Below are positions 54,825 through 64,000 of a stretch of 64,000 nucleotides of DNA, piece by piece. The notes below the pieces were generated by a model, which was given only the letters and a program-made list of their open reading frames with translations, was not told the origin of the DNA and made no database searches. Each line of letters begins with the position of its first letter. Position 1 is the stretch's first letter. Made by a program: the position numbers and the translations under genes. The stretch is from Sphaerisporangium sp. Lineage in GTDB: Bacteria; Actinomycetota; Actinomycetes; Streptosporangiales; Streptosporangiaceae. The stretch is from positions 62,001 to 126,000 of the forward strand of contig JAOPYI010000081.1 in NCBI GenBank assembly GCA_025964675.1, read 5' to 3'.

Positions 54825-56195
54825 ATGAGACGAGCGATGGTGGCCTCGATGCTGGCGGTCGCGATAGCCGCCACGGCCGGCGCATGTGGTGGTGGCGCAT
54901 CACAGAAGAGCACCAACGGGTCCAAGGAGATCGAGGTCCTCTACAAAACATCCCCCACTTGGCCCTACATGGACAGGGTGCTCAAGCAAGCCAAGACGCA
55001 GTACGAGGCCGCGCACAAGGGCGTGACCATCAAGCTCACGGCGGTCCAGGGTGAGAACGAGGTCTACTACACCAAGCTGGCCCTGCTGAACCGCTCCGCC
55101 GACTCGGCCCCCGACGTCTACCTTCACGACACGTTCCAGGTCAACGCCGACGTCGCCGCCGGCAAGCTCGCCCCGCTCGACGATTACCTGAAGTCCTGGG
55201 CCGACTGGGGCAGCCAGTACCCCGACTCCGTTAAGCAGGCCGCCAAGGGCCCCGACGGCAAGATCTACGGCGTTCCGATCAGCACCGACACCCGCGGCCT
55301 CTGGTACAACAAGGACGTCTTCGCCAAGGCCGGCATCCAGGTGCCGTGGCAGCCGAAGACCTGGGCCGACGTGCTGACCGCCGCGCGCGCCATCAAGCAG
55401 AAGGTCCCGGACGCCATCCCCTTCAACATCTACTCCACCAAGCCGCTCGGCGAGACAGCCACGATGCAGGGCTTCGAGATGCTGCTGTACGGCACCCCGG
55501 GCGGCACCCTCTACGACGACACGCAGAAGAAATGGGTGGCCTCAAGCAAGGGCATCACCGACTCGCTGAGCTTCATCAACACGATCTACCGTGAGAACCT
55601 CGGCCCGAAGCAGGCCGACGCGTTCAACCCCAAGCTGGGCGACAAGGTGAGCGGCGAATGGTTGCCCAGCGGCAAGCTCGGCATAGACCTCGACGGCGCC
55701 TGGACGTCCTCGGCTTGGAAGCCGACCGGCACCAAGCCGTGGCCGCAGTGGACCGAGAAGATCGGCTGGACACCCATGCCGACGCAGAACGGCGAGGCCC
55801 CCGGAGCGGTCAGCATGTCCGGTGGCTGGGTCATGGCGATGAGTTCCTACGCCAAGGACAAGAAGGACTCCTTCGACTTCATCAGCGTGGTGACGAACAA
55901 GGAGAACACGCTCACCTACTCCGTCGGGTCCGGTGACCTCGCTCCCCGCAAGGACGTGGCCGCCGATCCGCAGTACACCGCCGGCAACCCCGCCGTTAAG
56001 TTCTGGACCGACCTCGCCTCGGTCACGCACTACCGCCCGGCCTACGAGGTCTATCCCAAGGTCTCCGCCGAGGTGCAGAAGGCCATGGAGGCGATGACGA
56101 CGGGGGCCAAGACCCCGGACGCGGCGGCCAAGGAGTACGCCGACGCGCTGGTGGGCGTCGTGGGCGGCCCCGACAAGGTGACCTCCGGCTCATGA
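54825..56195 (+). CDS. Sugar ABC transporter substrate-binding lipoprotein
   Basis: A 456-aa family 1 solute-binding protein. MRRAMVASMLAVAIAATAGAC is a lipoprotein signal with the lipid Cys at about residue 21. The domain follows: VLYKTSPTWPYMDRVLKQ, the hinge YNKDVFAKAGIQVPWQPKTWADV, and VSMSGGWVMAMSS. AAGGAG lies four bases before the ATG. It binds an oligosaccharide outside the cell for the two permeases that follow. The ATPase (MsiK-like) is presumably elsewhere. Confidence 0.95.
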   Translation: MRRAMVASMLAVAIAATAGACGGGASQKSTNGSKEIEVLYKTSPTWPYMDRVLKQAKTQYEAAHKGVTIKLTAVQGENEVYYTKLALLNRSADSAPDVYLHDTFQVNADVAAGKLAPLDDYLKSWADWGSQYPDSVKQAAKGPDGKIYGVPISTDTRGLWYNKDVFAKAGIQVPWQPKTWADVLTAARAIKQKVPDAIPFNIYSTKPLGETATMQGFEMLLYGTPGGTLYDDTQKKWVASSKGITDSLSFINTIYRENLGPKQADAFNPKLGDKVSGEWLPSGKLGIDLDGAWTSSAWKPTGTKPWPQWTEKIGWTPMPTQNGEAPGAVSMSGGWVMAMSSYAKDKKDSFDFISVVTNKENTLTYSVGSGDLAPRKDVAADPQYTAGNPAVKFWTDLASVTHYRPAYEVYPKVSAEVQKAMEAMTTGAKTPDAAAKEYADALVGVVGGPDKVTSGS

Positions 56196-57121
56196 CCGTC
56201 TCCACCGTGACGCCACCACGGCTGGCCGGCTCCCCCGGGCGGGGGGAGCCGCGCCGCCGGGCCCGCACGACCCTGCGCCGGCTCCTGCCTCTCGTGCCGG
56301 CGCTGATCCTGCTCGTGGTCTTCATGGCGGGGCCGATCCTGTGGAGCGTCTACATCGCCTTCACCAACGAGACGCTGACCGGGTCCGCGTCGGTGAACTC
56401 ACGGTTCGTCGGCGTGGACAACTTCGTCAAGATGTTCGGTGATGAGGACTTCCGCAACTCGCTCCTGCTCACGTTCGTCTTCGTGGTCGGCTCGGCGGTC
56501 GTCGGCCAGAACACCCTCGGCCTGATCATCGCGCTGCTCCAGCGCGGGCGGGGCCGGGTGGTCAGGAGCGTGGTGAACGGCGTCGTGATCGCGGCCTGGG
56601 TGGTGCCCGAGGTCGTCGCGGCGGCGTGCTGGTTCTCGTTCCTGTCCGAGGAGGGCACGCTCAACGAGGTGCTCGGCGCGATCGGCCTCTCCCAGGACTG
56701 GCTGTTCACCGCCCCGATGATCGCCATTATCCTGGCCAACGTCTGGCGCGGCACGGCGTTCTCCATGCTGGTCTACTCGGCGGCGCTGTCGGACGTGCCG
56801 GGGGAGCTGCTGGAGGCGGCGGCGGTGGACGGCGCGACCACCTGGCGGCGATTGGTGCACGTGACGCTGCCGCTGATCCGGCGCTCCATCCTGTCGAACC
56901 TCATGCTCATCACGCTTCAGACCCTGGCGAGCTTCGGCCTGATCTACGCCCTGACGGGCGGCGGCCCCGGCACGGCGAGCCAGACCACGCCGCTCTACAT
57001 GTACGAGCAGGCGTTCCGCTACTTCGAGATCGGGTACGGCAGCGCGATGGCCCTGGTGATGCTCGTGATCGGCGCGGTGTTCTCGCTGGTCTACCTGCGG
57101 CTGATCAAGGTGGACGGCTGA
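56192..57121 (+). CDS. Sugar ABC transporter permease (MalF/UgpA-like)
   Basis: A 309-aa membrane permease with six helices. LPLVPALILLVVFMAGPILWSVYIAFTNE at the start and the EAA loop (LLEAAAVDGATTWRRLVHVTLPLIRRS) that meets the ATPase are diagnostic. It overlaps the binding-protein stop by four bases (ATGA) and the next permease by one, so the three are one operon. Confidence 0.95.
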   Translation: MTVSTVTPPRLAGSPGRGEPRRRARTTLRRLLPLVPALILLVVFMAGPILWSVYIAFTNETLTGSASVNSRFVGVDNFVKMFGDEDFRNSLLLTFVFVVGSAVVGQNTLGLIIALLQRGRGRVVRSVVNGVVIAAWVVPEVVAAACWFSFLSEEGTLNEVLGAIGLSQDWLFTAPMIAIILANVWRGTAFSMLVYSAALSDVPGELLEAAAVDGATTWRRLVHVTLPLIRRSILSNLMLITLQTLASFGLIYALTGGGPGTASQTTPLYMYEQAFRYFEIGYGSAMALVMLVIGAVFSLVYLRLIKVDG

Positions 57122-57942
57122 TGACACGAGTGGCGGCGCGCTGGGCGGCGCTCGTCTCGCTGACGGTGGTCACGCTGGCCTTCGTCGGGCCGTTCCTGTG
57201 GGTGGTGCTCGCCTCCCTGCAGCCGGAGGCCAACCTCACCGCGAAGCCGACGTTCCGGTTCTCGCTCGAGAACTACGCCGCGGTGCTCAACTGGGAGACC
57301 GTCTTCCGGCCGGTCATCAACTCGATCATCATCTCCGGCACCACCGCGGTCCTCACCGTGGTCGTCGCCGGGCTCGCCGCCTACCCGCTCTCCCGTTACA
57401 AACTGCGCTTCAAGCGGCATTTCATGCTGACGCTGCTGTTCACCACGGGGCTGCCCGTCACGGCCATCATGGTGCCGGTCTACTCGATGTTCTTCCGGTT
57501 CAACCTGTACGGTTCGGTGCCCGCCATGGTGCTGTTCCTGGCGGCGAGCGCGCTGCCGTTCGCCATCTGGATGATGAAGAACTTCATGGACGGCGTGCCG
57601 GTGAGCCTCGAGGAGGCCGCCTGGGTCGACGGGGCCGGATGGGTGCGGTCGCTGCTCCGCGTCGTCGCGCCGCTGATGGCCCCCGGCGTCGCGGTGGTCA
57701 CGATCTTCGTCTTCGTCGGCCAGTGGGGGAACTTCTTCGTTCCCTTCGTCCTTCTCGACACGCCGGAGAAGCAGCCGGCGGCGGTCACCATCTACACCTT
57801 CTTCTCGCAGTACGGCCAGGTCGCGTACGGTCAGCTGGCCGCCTTCTCGATCATCTACACAGCCCCGGCGGTGGTGCTCTACGTCGCCGTGAACAAGTAC
57901 CTCGCCGGATCGTTCAGCTTCGCCGGATCAGTGAAGGGTTGA
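57121..57942 (+). CDS. Sugar ABC transporter permease (MalG/UgpE-like)
   Basis: A 273-aa permease. FVGPFLWVVLASLQPEANL opens the first helix, and SLEEAAWVDGAGWVRSLLRVVAPLMAPG is the EAA loop. It pairs with the upstream permease to form the channel. Start overlaps the previous stop (TGATG). The mannosidase gene starts four bases after its stop. Confidence 0.94.
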   Translation: MTRVAARWAALVSLTVVTLAFVGPFLWVVLASLQPEANLTAKPTFRFSLENYAAVLNWETVFRPVINSIIISGTTAVLTVVVAGLAAYPLSRYKLRFKRHFMLTLLFTTGLPVTAIMVPVYSMFFRFNLYGSVPAMVLFLAASALPFAIWMMKNFMDGVPVSLEEAAWVDGAGWVRSLLRVVAPLMAPGVAVVTIFVFVGQWGNFFVPFVLLDTPEKQPAAVTIYTFFSQYGQVAYGQLAAFSIIYTAPAVVLYVAVNKYLAGSFSFAGSVKG

Positions 57943-57945
57943 CCC

Positions 57946-60900
57946 TTGCGTATCACCAGCGTCGAATCCACCGAGCTCTTCGTCGAAGCCGGGCAGGTCG
58001 TCCGGGTGCACGTCGACGGGCCTCCGGGTGAGATCGAGGTCCGTGTCACCGGCTCCGGCGTCGCCGGCGTGAGCCGTACGGCACAGCGCCCGGTCGAGGT
58101 GGGTGTCTCGACGGGCGCCGCGCCCGGGACACGGATCCCGATCGAGGTGACGGTGGCGGCGGACTCCGCGTCCGGTGAGCTCGTGGTGGCCGAGCCCGGC
58201 TGGACGGTGTGGATGGTGCCGCACTTCCACTACGACCCGGTGTGGTGGAACACCCAGGCCGCCTACACCACCACGTGGGACGACGCGGGCGAGGTCGCGC
58301 AGCAGTACCGCGGCGACCGTCAGCACGCCGCGTTCGCCCTGATGCGGGAGCACCTGGAGACCGCCCGCCGCGACCCCGACTACAAGTTCGTGCTGGCTGA
58401 GGTCGACTACCTGAAGCCCTACTGGGACGCCCACCCCGAGGACCGCGACCTGCTGCGGCGGCTGCTCGATGAGGGCAGGGTCGAGCTGATGGGCGGCACC
58501 TACAACGAGCCCAACACCAACCTGACCTCGGCCGAGTCCACGATCCGCAACATCGTCTACGGGGTCGGGTTCCAGCGTGACATCGTGGGCGGCGACCCGG
58601 CGACCGCCTGGCAGCTCGACGTGTTCGGGCACGACCCGCAGTTCCCAGGGCTGATCGCCGAGGCCGGGCTGACCTCCAGCTCCTGGGCACGCGGTCCCCA
58701 CCACCAGTGGGGGCCGATGCTCACCGGCCGCGACCTCGAACGCGACGGCTGGGGCGACCCGTCGACCATGCAGTTCCCCGCCGAGTTCGAGTGGCTGTCG
58801 CCGTCGGGCAAGGGCGTGCTCACGCACTACATGCCCGCCCACTACAGCGCCGGCTGGTGGATGGACTCCTCCGCCGACCTGGCCGCCGCCGAGGAGGCGG
58901 TGTACGAGCTGTTCGTCCAGCTGAAGAAGGTCGCGGCCACGCGCAACCTGCTGCTGCCCGTCGGCACCGACTACACCCCGCCGAACAAGTGGGTCACCGA
59001 GATCCACCGCGACTGGAACGCCCGCTACGTCTCGCCGAGGTTCGTGTGCGCGCTGCCGAGGGAGTTCTTCGCGGCCGTGCGCTCCACGCTCGCGTCGCCT
59101 TCGCCGCAGACCCGTGACATGAACCCCGTGTACACCGGCAAGGACGTCTCCTTCGTCGACACCAAGCAGGCCCAGCGGTCGGCGGAGTCGCTGGTCGGCG
59201 ACGCCGAGAAGTTCGCCACCCTCGCCGCCGTGACCACCGGCGCCCGCTACCCCCACGTCGCGCTCGACAAGGCCTGGCGGCAGCTCCTGTACGGCGCGCA
59301 CCACGACGCGATCACCGGCTCGGAGTCCGACCAGGTGTACCTCGACCTGCTCACCGGCTGGCGCGAGGCCCACGACCTCGGCGAGGGAGTGCTCAAGGCG
59401 TCGCTCGGCGAGCTGACCGCCCACGTCGACACACGAGGCGCGGGCATCGCCGTGGTGGTGTGGAACTCCTCGTCGTGGGAGCGCACCGACCTGGTCAGGG
59501 TGCGGCTCGCGATGCCCGGGCCCGGCGCGTACGGCGTGCGTGTGACCGACCCCGAGGCGGGCGAGCTGCCCGTGCTCCTGGAGAACCCCGAGTACGACGA
59601 GGGCGGCGCACTGACGGCCGTCGACGTCGTCGTGCTGGCACCGGCCGTACCGGCCCTCGGCTGCCGCACGCTGCGAGCCGAGCCGGTCGCCGAGGCGACG
59701 CCGCTCGGCTGGACCACCCGCGACGGCCTCCGCATCTCCACCGCGACCCACCTCGTCGAGGTCGACCCGGCGCGCGGCGGCTGCGTGTCCCGGTTCTACG
59801 ACGTCGCGCGCGACCGCGAGCTGCTCCAGCCCGGCCGGGTCGGCAACGAGCTCGTCGTCTACGACGAGTACCCCGAGCACCCGGAGTACCACGAAGGGCC
59901 CTGGCACCTGGTGCCCAAGGGGACCGCCACCGGCGCCGCCGAGCGGCCCGCCGCGTCGGTCACCACCGAGACGTGCGCGCTCGCCGAGCGCGTCACGGTC
60001 ACCGGCCAGGTCGGCCCCGTGACCTACACCCAGCAGATCACCCTGTGGCACGGCCTCGACCGCGTCGACTGCGTCACCCACATCGACGAGTTCGACGGCG
60101 CCGACCAGCTCGTCCGGCTGCGCTGGCCCGCCCGCGTCCCGGGCGCCCTGCCGGTCAGCGAGGTCGGCGACGCCGTCGTCGGCCGGGGGTTCGGGCTCAT
60201 CGACGTCGACTCCGCGGAGCACCCCTGGACGCTCGACAACCCGGCGGGCACGTGGTTCGCCCTGTCCTCCACCGCGAGGGTCGCCCTGCGCGCCGAGGAC
60301 GGCACGCCGCTCGGCGACCGCGCCATCGGCATCGCCGAGATCATCGGCGGGGAACCGCGTGACCTCGCCGTGGCGCTGGTCCGCAAGGGGGTCACCGCCA
60401 CCTGCTCCAGCGCCCCCGGCCCCCGGTACGGAGACCTCAGCGTCGACTCCAACCTGCCAGACGTGCGGGTCGCGCTAGGCACCCCGGAGGAGAACCCGTT
60501 CGTGGCGGAGGTTCTGGGAGCCGCCGAGCCGGAGTACGCCGCGCTGCTGCGCGACCGCCTGGCGTCCGGCGGCCCTGCCCGGATCTGGGTGCCCGCGTCC
60601 GAGGCGCTGGAGAAGGTGTGGGTGCCGGGCGCCGACCTCACCGGGCCCCGCGCGCTTCCCGTCCTGATCGTCGCGGGCGAGGGTGCCGTCGAGGACCTCG
60701 TCGCGGACCTGGACGACGCGGTCATCGAGGTGACCCAGCCGTCCGAGCTCGCCACGCTCACCGAGCCCGCGCTGGACGACTACACCATCGGCATCATCAA
60801 CCGGGGCGTCCCGGGCTTCGCCGTCGACGCGGGCGGGGCTCTCCACCTGTCGCTGCTGCGGTCCTGCACGGGCTGGCCGTCCGGCGTGTGGATCGACCCG

Positions 60901-62181
60901 CCCCGCAGCACCGCGCCGGACGGGTCGAACTTCCAGCTCCAGCACTGGACCCACTCCTTCGAGTACTCCCTGGTCACCGGGGCGGGCGACTGGCGCGAGG
61001 CCCGGCTGGTCGGCCAAGGGCACGACGTCAACCACCCGCTGGCCGCCGTGCCGGCGCCCGCGCACGAGGGGAAGCTCGCGGCCACCACCTCGTTCCTTTC
61101 CGTGGAGCCCGCAGGCAAGGTGGTGCTCACCGCCCTGAAGGCCACCGGCAACCCGCTCGCCTCCGGCAGACAGGCCGGGGAGGTCGACGGCATCACCCTG
61201 CGGCTGTACGAGGCGGCGGGCGAGCAGGTCACCGCCCGGATCCACACCGCCCTGCCCCTAGGCGACACGCACCGCACCGACCTGCTCGAACGCCCCCTCA
61301 CCCCACTGCCCGCCGGCACGATCCACCTGACCGGCATGGAGATCGCCACCGTCACCGCGGCACTGGCCGGTCAGCAGGGCTCTGTTACCGGGTCCAATGG
61401 GTCGGGCGCGGCGCTGAAGCCGGAAGGCTCGGGGGTGGCTCTCGGGCCGGAGGGGGAGCCGTACCAGCCCGTCTACACGCGTTATTGGCTGAACAACACC
61501 GGGCCCGCCCCGGCCGGGAACATGCCGGTGGCCGTCCACCTGTCCCGGACGGACGTCGCCGTCCCCGTCCCTGGATCCGGGGCCGTCGAGCTGGCCGTGT
61601 CCGTGGCGTCCGGGCTCACCGAAGGGGAGGCCTCCGGCGTCGTGACGCTCGTGGGTCCGGAGGGGTGGGCATGCGAGCCCGCCGAGCGCCCGTACGTGCT
61701 GGCGCCGGGCGGCCACGCCTCCTTCCCGGTGAGGATCGTCCCCGCCGGCGACGCCGAGGCCGGCGTGTACTGGCTCCGGGCACGTACATCCCACGGCGGC
61801 CAGCTCTACGAGGACGTGACGCGGCTGCATGTGGGCGGCGGCCAGGACGCGGGGCTCGACGTCGTCGTGGAGACGCCCCGGGTACGCCTGGAGGCGGGCG
61901 ACTCCGAGAGCGCAGCCGGGGCGGTGGAGGTCCTGCTCCGCTCCCCGGCACGTACGGAGGTCTCCGTTCAGGCGCAGCTGATCAGCCCCTGGCACACTTT
62001 CGAGCTGATCCCGGAGTGGAACACCGGAGTCGTCGTGCCCGCCCAGGGGGAGGCACGGCTCCGCTTCGACGTCCAGGCACCCCCCGGCACCCGGCCGGGC
62101 CGCTGGTGGGCGGTGGTCAAGCTGGCCAGCGCCGGCTGGCTCCACTACACCAAGGCCGTCGAGATCGAGGTGCTCGGATGA
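57946..62181 (+). CDS. GH38 alpha-mannosidase with C-terminal accessory domains
   Basis: A 1411-aa family 38 glycoside hydrolase. The zinc-binding HFHYDPVWW (His93, Asp97 and neighbours) and WQLDVFGHDPQFP (nucleophile Asp225) are present, with GGTYNEPNTN and the H-x-DAITG segment. The first 75 residues are a separate beta domain (ELFVEAGQVVRVHVDGPPG), and from about 1130 there are further beta-sandwich domains, so it is longer than the usual 1000-1050 aa. No signal peptide, so it is probably cytoplasmic and cleaves imported mannosides. TTG start with AAGGG seven bases upstream. Coupled to the ABC permeases. Confidence 0.93.
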   Translation: MRITSVESTELFVEAGQVVRVHVDGPPGEIEVRVTGSGVAGVSRTAQRPVEVGVSTGAAPGTRIPIEVTVAADSASGELVVAEPGWTVWMVPHFHYDPVWWNTQAAYTTTWDDAGEVAQQYRGDRQHAAFALMREHLETARRDPDYKFVLAEVDYLKPYWDAHPEDRDLLRRLLDEGRVELMGGTYNEPNTNLTSAESTIRNIVYGVGFQRDIVGGDPATAWQLDVFGHDPQFPGLIAEAGLTSSSWARGPHHQWGPMLTGRDLERDGWGDPSTMQFPAEFEWLSPSGKGVLTHYMPAHYSAGWWMDSSADLAAAEEAVYELFVQLKKVAATRNLLLPVGTDYTPPNKWVTEIHRDWNARYVSPRFVCALPREFFAAVRSTLASPSPQTRDMNPVYTGKDVSFVDTKQAQRSAESLVGDAEKFATLAAVTTGARYPHVALDKAWRQLLYGAHHDAITGSESDQVYLDLLTGWREAHDLGEGVLKASLGELTAHVDTRGAGIAVVVWNSSSWERTDLVRVRLAMPGPGAYGVRVTDPEAGELPVLLENPEYDEGGALTAVDVVVLAPAVPALGCRTLRAEPVAEATPLGWTTRDGLRISTATHLVEVDPARGGCVSRFYDVARDRELLQPGRVGNELVVYDEYPEHPEYHEGPWHLVPKGTATGAAERPAASVTTETCALAERVTVTGQVGPVTYTQQITLWHGLDRVDCVTHIDEFDGADQLVRLRWPARVPGALPVSEVGDAVVGRGFGLIDVDSAEHPWTLDNPAGTWFALSSTARVALRAEDGTPLGDRAIGIAEIIGGEPRDLAVALVRKGVTATCSSAPGPRYGDLSVDSNLPDVRVALGTPEENPFVAEVLGAAEPEYAALLRDRLASGGPARIWVPASEALEKVWVPGADLTGPRALPVLIVAGEGAVEDLVADLDDAVIEVTQPSELATLTEPALDDYTIGIINRGVPGFAVDAGGALHLSLLRSCTGWPSGVWIDPPRSTAPDGSNFQLQHWTHSFEYSLVTGAGDWREARLVGQGHDVNHPLAAVPAPAHEGKLAATTSFLSVEPAGKVVLTALKATGNPLASGRQAGEVDGITLRLYEAAGEQVTARIHTALPLGDTHRTDLLERPLTPLPAGTIHLTGMEIATVTAALAGQQGSVTGSNGSGAALKPEGSGVALGPEGEPYQPVYTRYWLNNTGPAPAGNMPVAVHLSRTDVAVPVPGSGAVELAVSVASGLTEGEASGVVTLVGPEGWACEPAERPYVLAPGGHASFPVRIVPAGDAEAGVYWLRARTSHGGQLYEDVTRLHVGGGQDAGLDVVVETPRVRLEAGDSESAAGAVEVLLRSPARTEVSVQAQLISPWHTFELIPEWNTGVVVPAQGEARLRFDVQAPPGTRPGRWWAVVKLASAGWLHYTKAVEIEVLG

Positions 62182-63098
62182 CCTCCGCCGCTACGGTCGC
62201 CGCCGAGCAAGGGAAGCCGGTCATGACCCGGGCGGCCAAAGGCAAGCACGTCACGAACCGGGCGGACACGATCGCCGCCGAGGTGGGGGAGCGGGTCATT
62301 CCGGTCTCCCACGTCGACGAGCGGGAGGCGGAGCTGCGTGCGGGGCCGCTCGCCGCGCGGCTGCCGCACCCCCACAGCGCCGAGGGCAGGAACCTCCGCC
62401 GCTGGCTGGTCCAGGTGATGGTGGCCGAGGCACTCGTCGAGGACGAGGCGATCACCCTCGGGCTCGTCACGGAGGCGAGCGCCGTCGAGCCCGTCGAGGA
62501 GGACGGGGCTGCCTTTGGGCTGGTGACGGAGGCGAGTGCCGTCGGGCTCGCCTGGGTGGGCGAGGGTTCACGGTCCGGTCGGCTTACGCTGGCCGCCGCG
62601 CTTCGTACGGGAGGCGTCGTCGCGGCCGTCACGGCGTCGATGCCGCTGGCGCGGAAGCTGCGCGGCACGGTCACGGCCTGGGTGCGTGTCCCGGAGGAAG
62701 AGGTCCGCGCGTACTACGATCGCAACCTCGACCGGTTCACCCGCCCGGAAGTGCGTCATGTGAGCCATGCCGGGGGAGCCTCCCTCGGGCCCGTGCGGCT
62801 GGGCGAGCTGACCGGCCCCCTGGAGACGGCCATCTTCTCCGCCGGGGAGGGAGATGTCGTCGGGCCCATCGAGGGTCCGGGCGGGCCGTGGACGGTCCGT
62901 GTGGACAGGGTGGAGCCGGGAGGCCGGAGGCCGTACGAAGAGGTCCGCGCGGGCATCGCGTCCGAGCTGACCGCGGTCGCCGTCGAGCAGACCTTCGCCG
63001 GGTGGCTGGAGCGCCGGTACGCGGAGAAGGTGCGGTTGCGCTCCGGTTTCGAGCACCCCGCCGATCCCAACCACGCCGACGCCACCCACCGGCATTGA
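62178..63098 (+). CDS. Parvulin-like (PpiC-type) peptidyl-prolyl isomerase
   Basis: A 306-aa protein. The C-terminal part (about 175-290) resembles a parvulin domain: VPEEEVRAYYDRNLDRFTRPEVRHVSH, then FSAGEGDVVGPIEGPGGPWTVRVDRVEPG. The N-terminal part (about 40-130) is SurA-like, with an internal near-duplicate: LGLVTEASAVEPVEE and FGLVTEASAVGLAWV. No signal peptide. It overlaps the mannosidase stop by four bases. Homologues sit beside mannosidase genes in other actinobacteria as far as I recall; the role is unknown. Confidence 0.7.
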   Translation: MTSAATVAAEQGKPVMTRAAKGKHVTNRADTIAAEVGERVIPVSHVDEREAELRAGPLAARLPHPHSAEGRNLRRWLVQVMVAEALVEDEAITLGLVTEASAVEPVEEDGAAFGLVTEASAVGLAWVGEGSRSGRLTLAAALRTGGVVAAVTASMPLARKLRGTVTAWVRVPEEEVRAYYDRNLDRFTRPEVRHVSHAGGASLGPVRLGELTGPLETAIFSAGEGDVVGPIEGPGGPWTVRVDRVEPGGRRPYEEVRAGIASELTAVAVEQTFAGWLERRYAEKVRLRSGFEHPADPNHADATHRH

Positions 63099-63207
63099 CG
63101 TGCTCGTACCCCTCCACGGCAGGAGCCGGAGCGGCCCGCTCTCATCGCGTCGCGCTTCACCCCTACCAAGCAGTTCCGCCGGCCCCCAGGCATCGTAAGG
63201 TTTCGGC

Positions 63208-64000
63208 ATGGAGTACACGAGGTTTGCCAGGTTCGGCATGGTTTGCACGGTTGATCACTTGGCCTCCACGGCGGGGTCGACCATGCTTGACCGGGGTGGT
63301 TCCGCGGCGGACGCGGCGATCGCCGCCAATGCCGTGCTGGCCGTCACCGCCCCGCACGCGTGCGGTCTCGGAGGCGACCTGTTCGCCCTCGTCCACCAGG
63401 ACGGCGGCCCCCCGCGCGCGCTGAACGCCTCCGGGCGGTCGGGATCCGGGGCCGACCCCGATCGCCTGCGCGCCGAGGGACGCGACAGCATGCCGTTCCA
63501 GCGGGACATCCGCTCGGTACCGGTGCCCGGCTGCGCCGACGGGTGGCTGGCCCTGCACGCCGCGTACGGGCGGCTGCCGCTGGCGGATCTGTTCGCGCCC
63601 GCCATCCGGTACGCGATGGAGGGCTTCCCTGCCTCGCCGCTGCTCGCCCCGGCGGCCGCGGTGCTCCCCGGAGTGGACGCCCCGCTCGCTCCGGGCGGCC
63701 TGATCTACCGTCCCGGCGTCGCCCGTGCCCTGGAGGCGCTGGCCACCGACGGGCGTGACGGGTTCTATCTCGGAGAGTTCGGCAAGGGCCTCGTCGCCTT
63801 CGGCCGCGACGCCGCGGTGGGCGGTTCGAGCGAGGGCGAGTACGCCGAGGCGGACCTGGACCGCGTGAACGCCGACTGGATGGAGCCGCTCCGCGCCCGG
63901 GCCTTCGGCCACGACGTCTGGACCATTCCGCCGAACTCCCAGGGTTACCTCCTGCTCCTCGCGCTGGAGATCGCCGACGGTCTCGGCCTGCCGGGCGATC
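63208..64000 (+). CDS. Gamma-glutamyltransferase family protein, N-terminal part (cut by window edge)
   Basis: 264 codons of a gamma-glutamyltranspeptidase-like enzyme. STAGSTMLDRGGSAADAAIAANAVLAVTAPHACGLGGDLFAL is the family N-terminus, followed by PVPGCADGWLALHAAYGRLP and SQGYLLLLALEI. The catalytic Thr of the small subunit lies beyond the window. No signal peptide is seen, so it may be one of the cytoplasmic members. AAGG is nine bases before the ATG. Confidence 0.9.
   Translation, partial: MEYTRFARFGMVCTVDHLASTAGSTMLDRGGSAADAAIAANAVLAVTAPHACGLGGDLFALVHQDGGPPRALNASGRSGSGADPDRLRAEGRDSMPFQRDIRSVPVPGCADGWLALHAAYGRLPLADLFAPAIRYAMEGFPASPLLAPAAAVLPGVDAPLAPGGLIYRPGVARALEALATDGRDGFYLGEFGKGLVAFGRDAAVGGSSEGEYAEADLDRVNADWMEPLRARAFGHDVWTIPPNSQGYLLLLALEIADGLGLPGD

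Overview
The window is high-GC actinomycete DNA, about 70% G+C by eye. It has strong Shine-Dalgarno sites and many GTG/TTG starts. PccB-type acyl-CoA carboxylase, WS/DGAT, ECF42-like promoters and a Gly-rich GT39 protein are all typical of the phylum. A Streptosporangiales host is my guess, not something proven. It holds one large secondary-metabolite cluster (about 2-50 kb) between ordinary genes: trpD and a DUF2306 protein on the left, and a sugar-uptake/alpha-mannosidase locus on the right (52-63 kb).

The recognisable core is a beta-tyrosine cassette of the kind known from the C-1027 enediyne pathway. It has a TTG-started MIO aminomutase very like SgcC4, a C-A-T NRPS whose specificity residues read close to the SgcC1 beta-tyrosine code, a free-standing carrier protein (SgcC2 type), an HpaB-type hydroxylase (SgcC type), a free-standing condensation enzyme (SgcC5 type), an epoxide hydrolase (SgcF type) and an SgcJ-like protein. 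No enediyne PKS, or any PKS, lies between the two flanks. The cassette therefore seems to serve a different scaffold.

Around it is a dense set of oxidative genes: three BBE-type flavin oxidases, two acyl-CoA-dehydrogenase-fold monooxygenases, an FAD monooxygenase, a P450, a zinc alcohol dehydrogenase, two beta-propeller dehydrogenase-like proteins, an SDR and an epimerase. There are also two methyltransferases and a solute-binding-type protein without a signal peptide. The right half (36-50 kb) carries regulators (two MarR, one TrmB/LuxR-like), an orphan acyl-CoA carboxylase beta chain, a PPTase and a hydrolase.

The candidate for something undescribed is a set of RiPP-like parts inside this cluster. 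There are two tiny genes with strong ribosome-binding sites. One encodes 42 aa with one GTTWD motif; the other encodes 32 aa with two GTTWD repeats, the last at the C-terminus. A divergent YcaO-like protein ends in PCPVP. A carrier protein has Gly in place of its phosphopantetheine Ser, and a 95-aa orphan protein is translationally coupled to the PPTase. I suggest a hybrid of a ribosomal peptide and beta-tyrosine chemistry; this is inference.

Two regulatory layers can be read from the DNA. A 16-bp motif, GCAATCCGGAAGATGC, recurs upstream of many cluster transcription units. Three genes (two YCII/DGPF proteins and the MFS exporter) share a TGTCGA-N17-CGACC promoter like that of ECF42 sigma factors. 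Long hairpins mark the ends of most operons.
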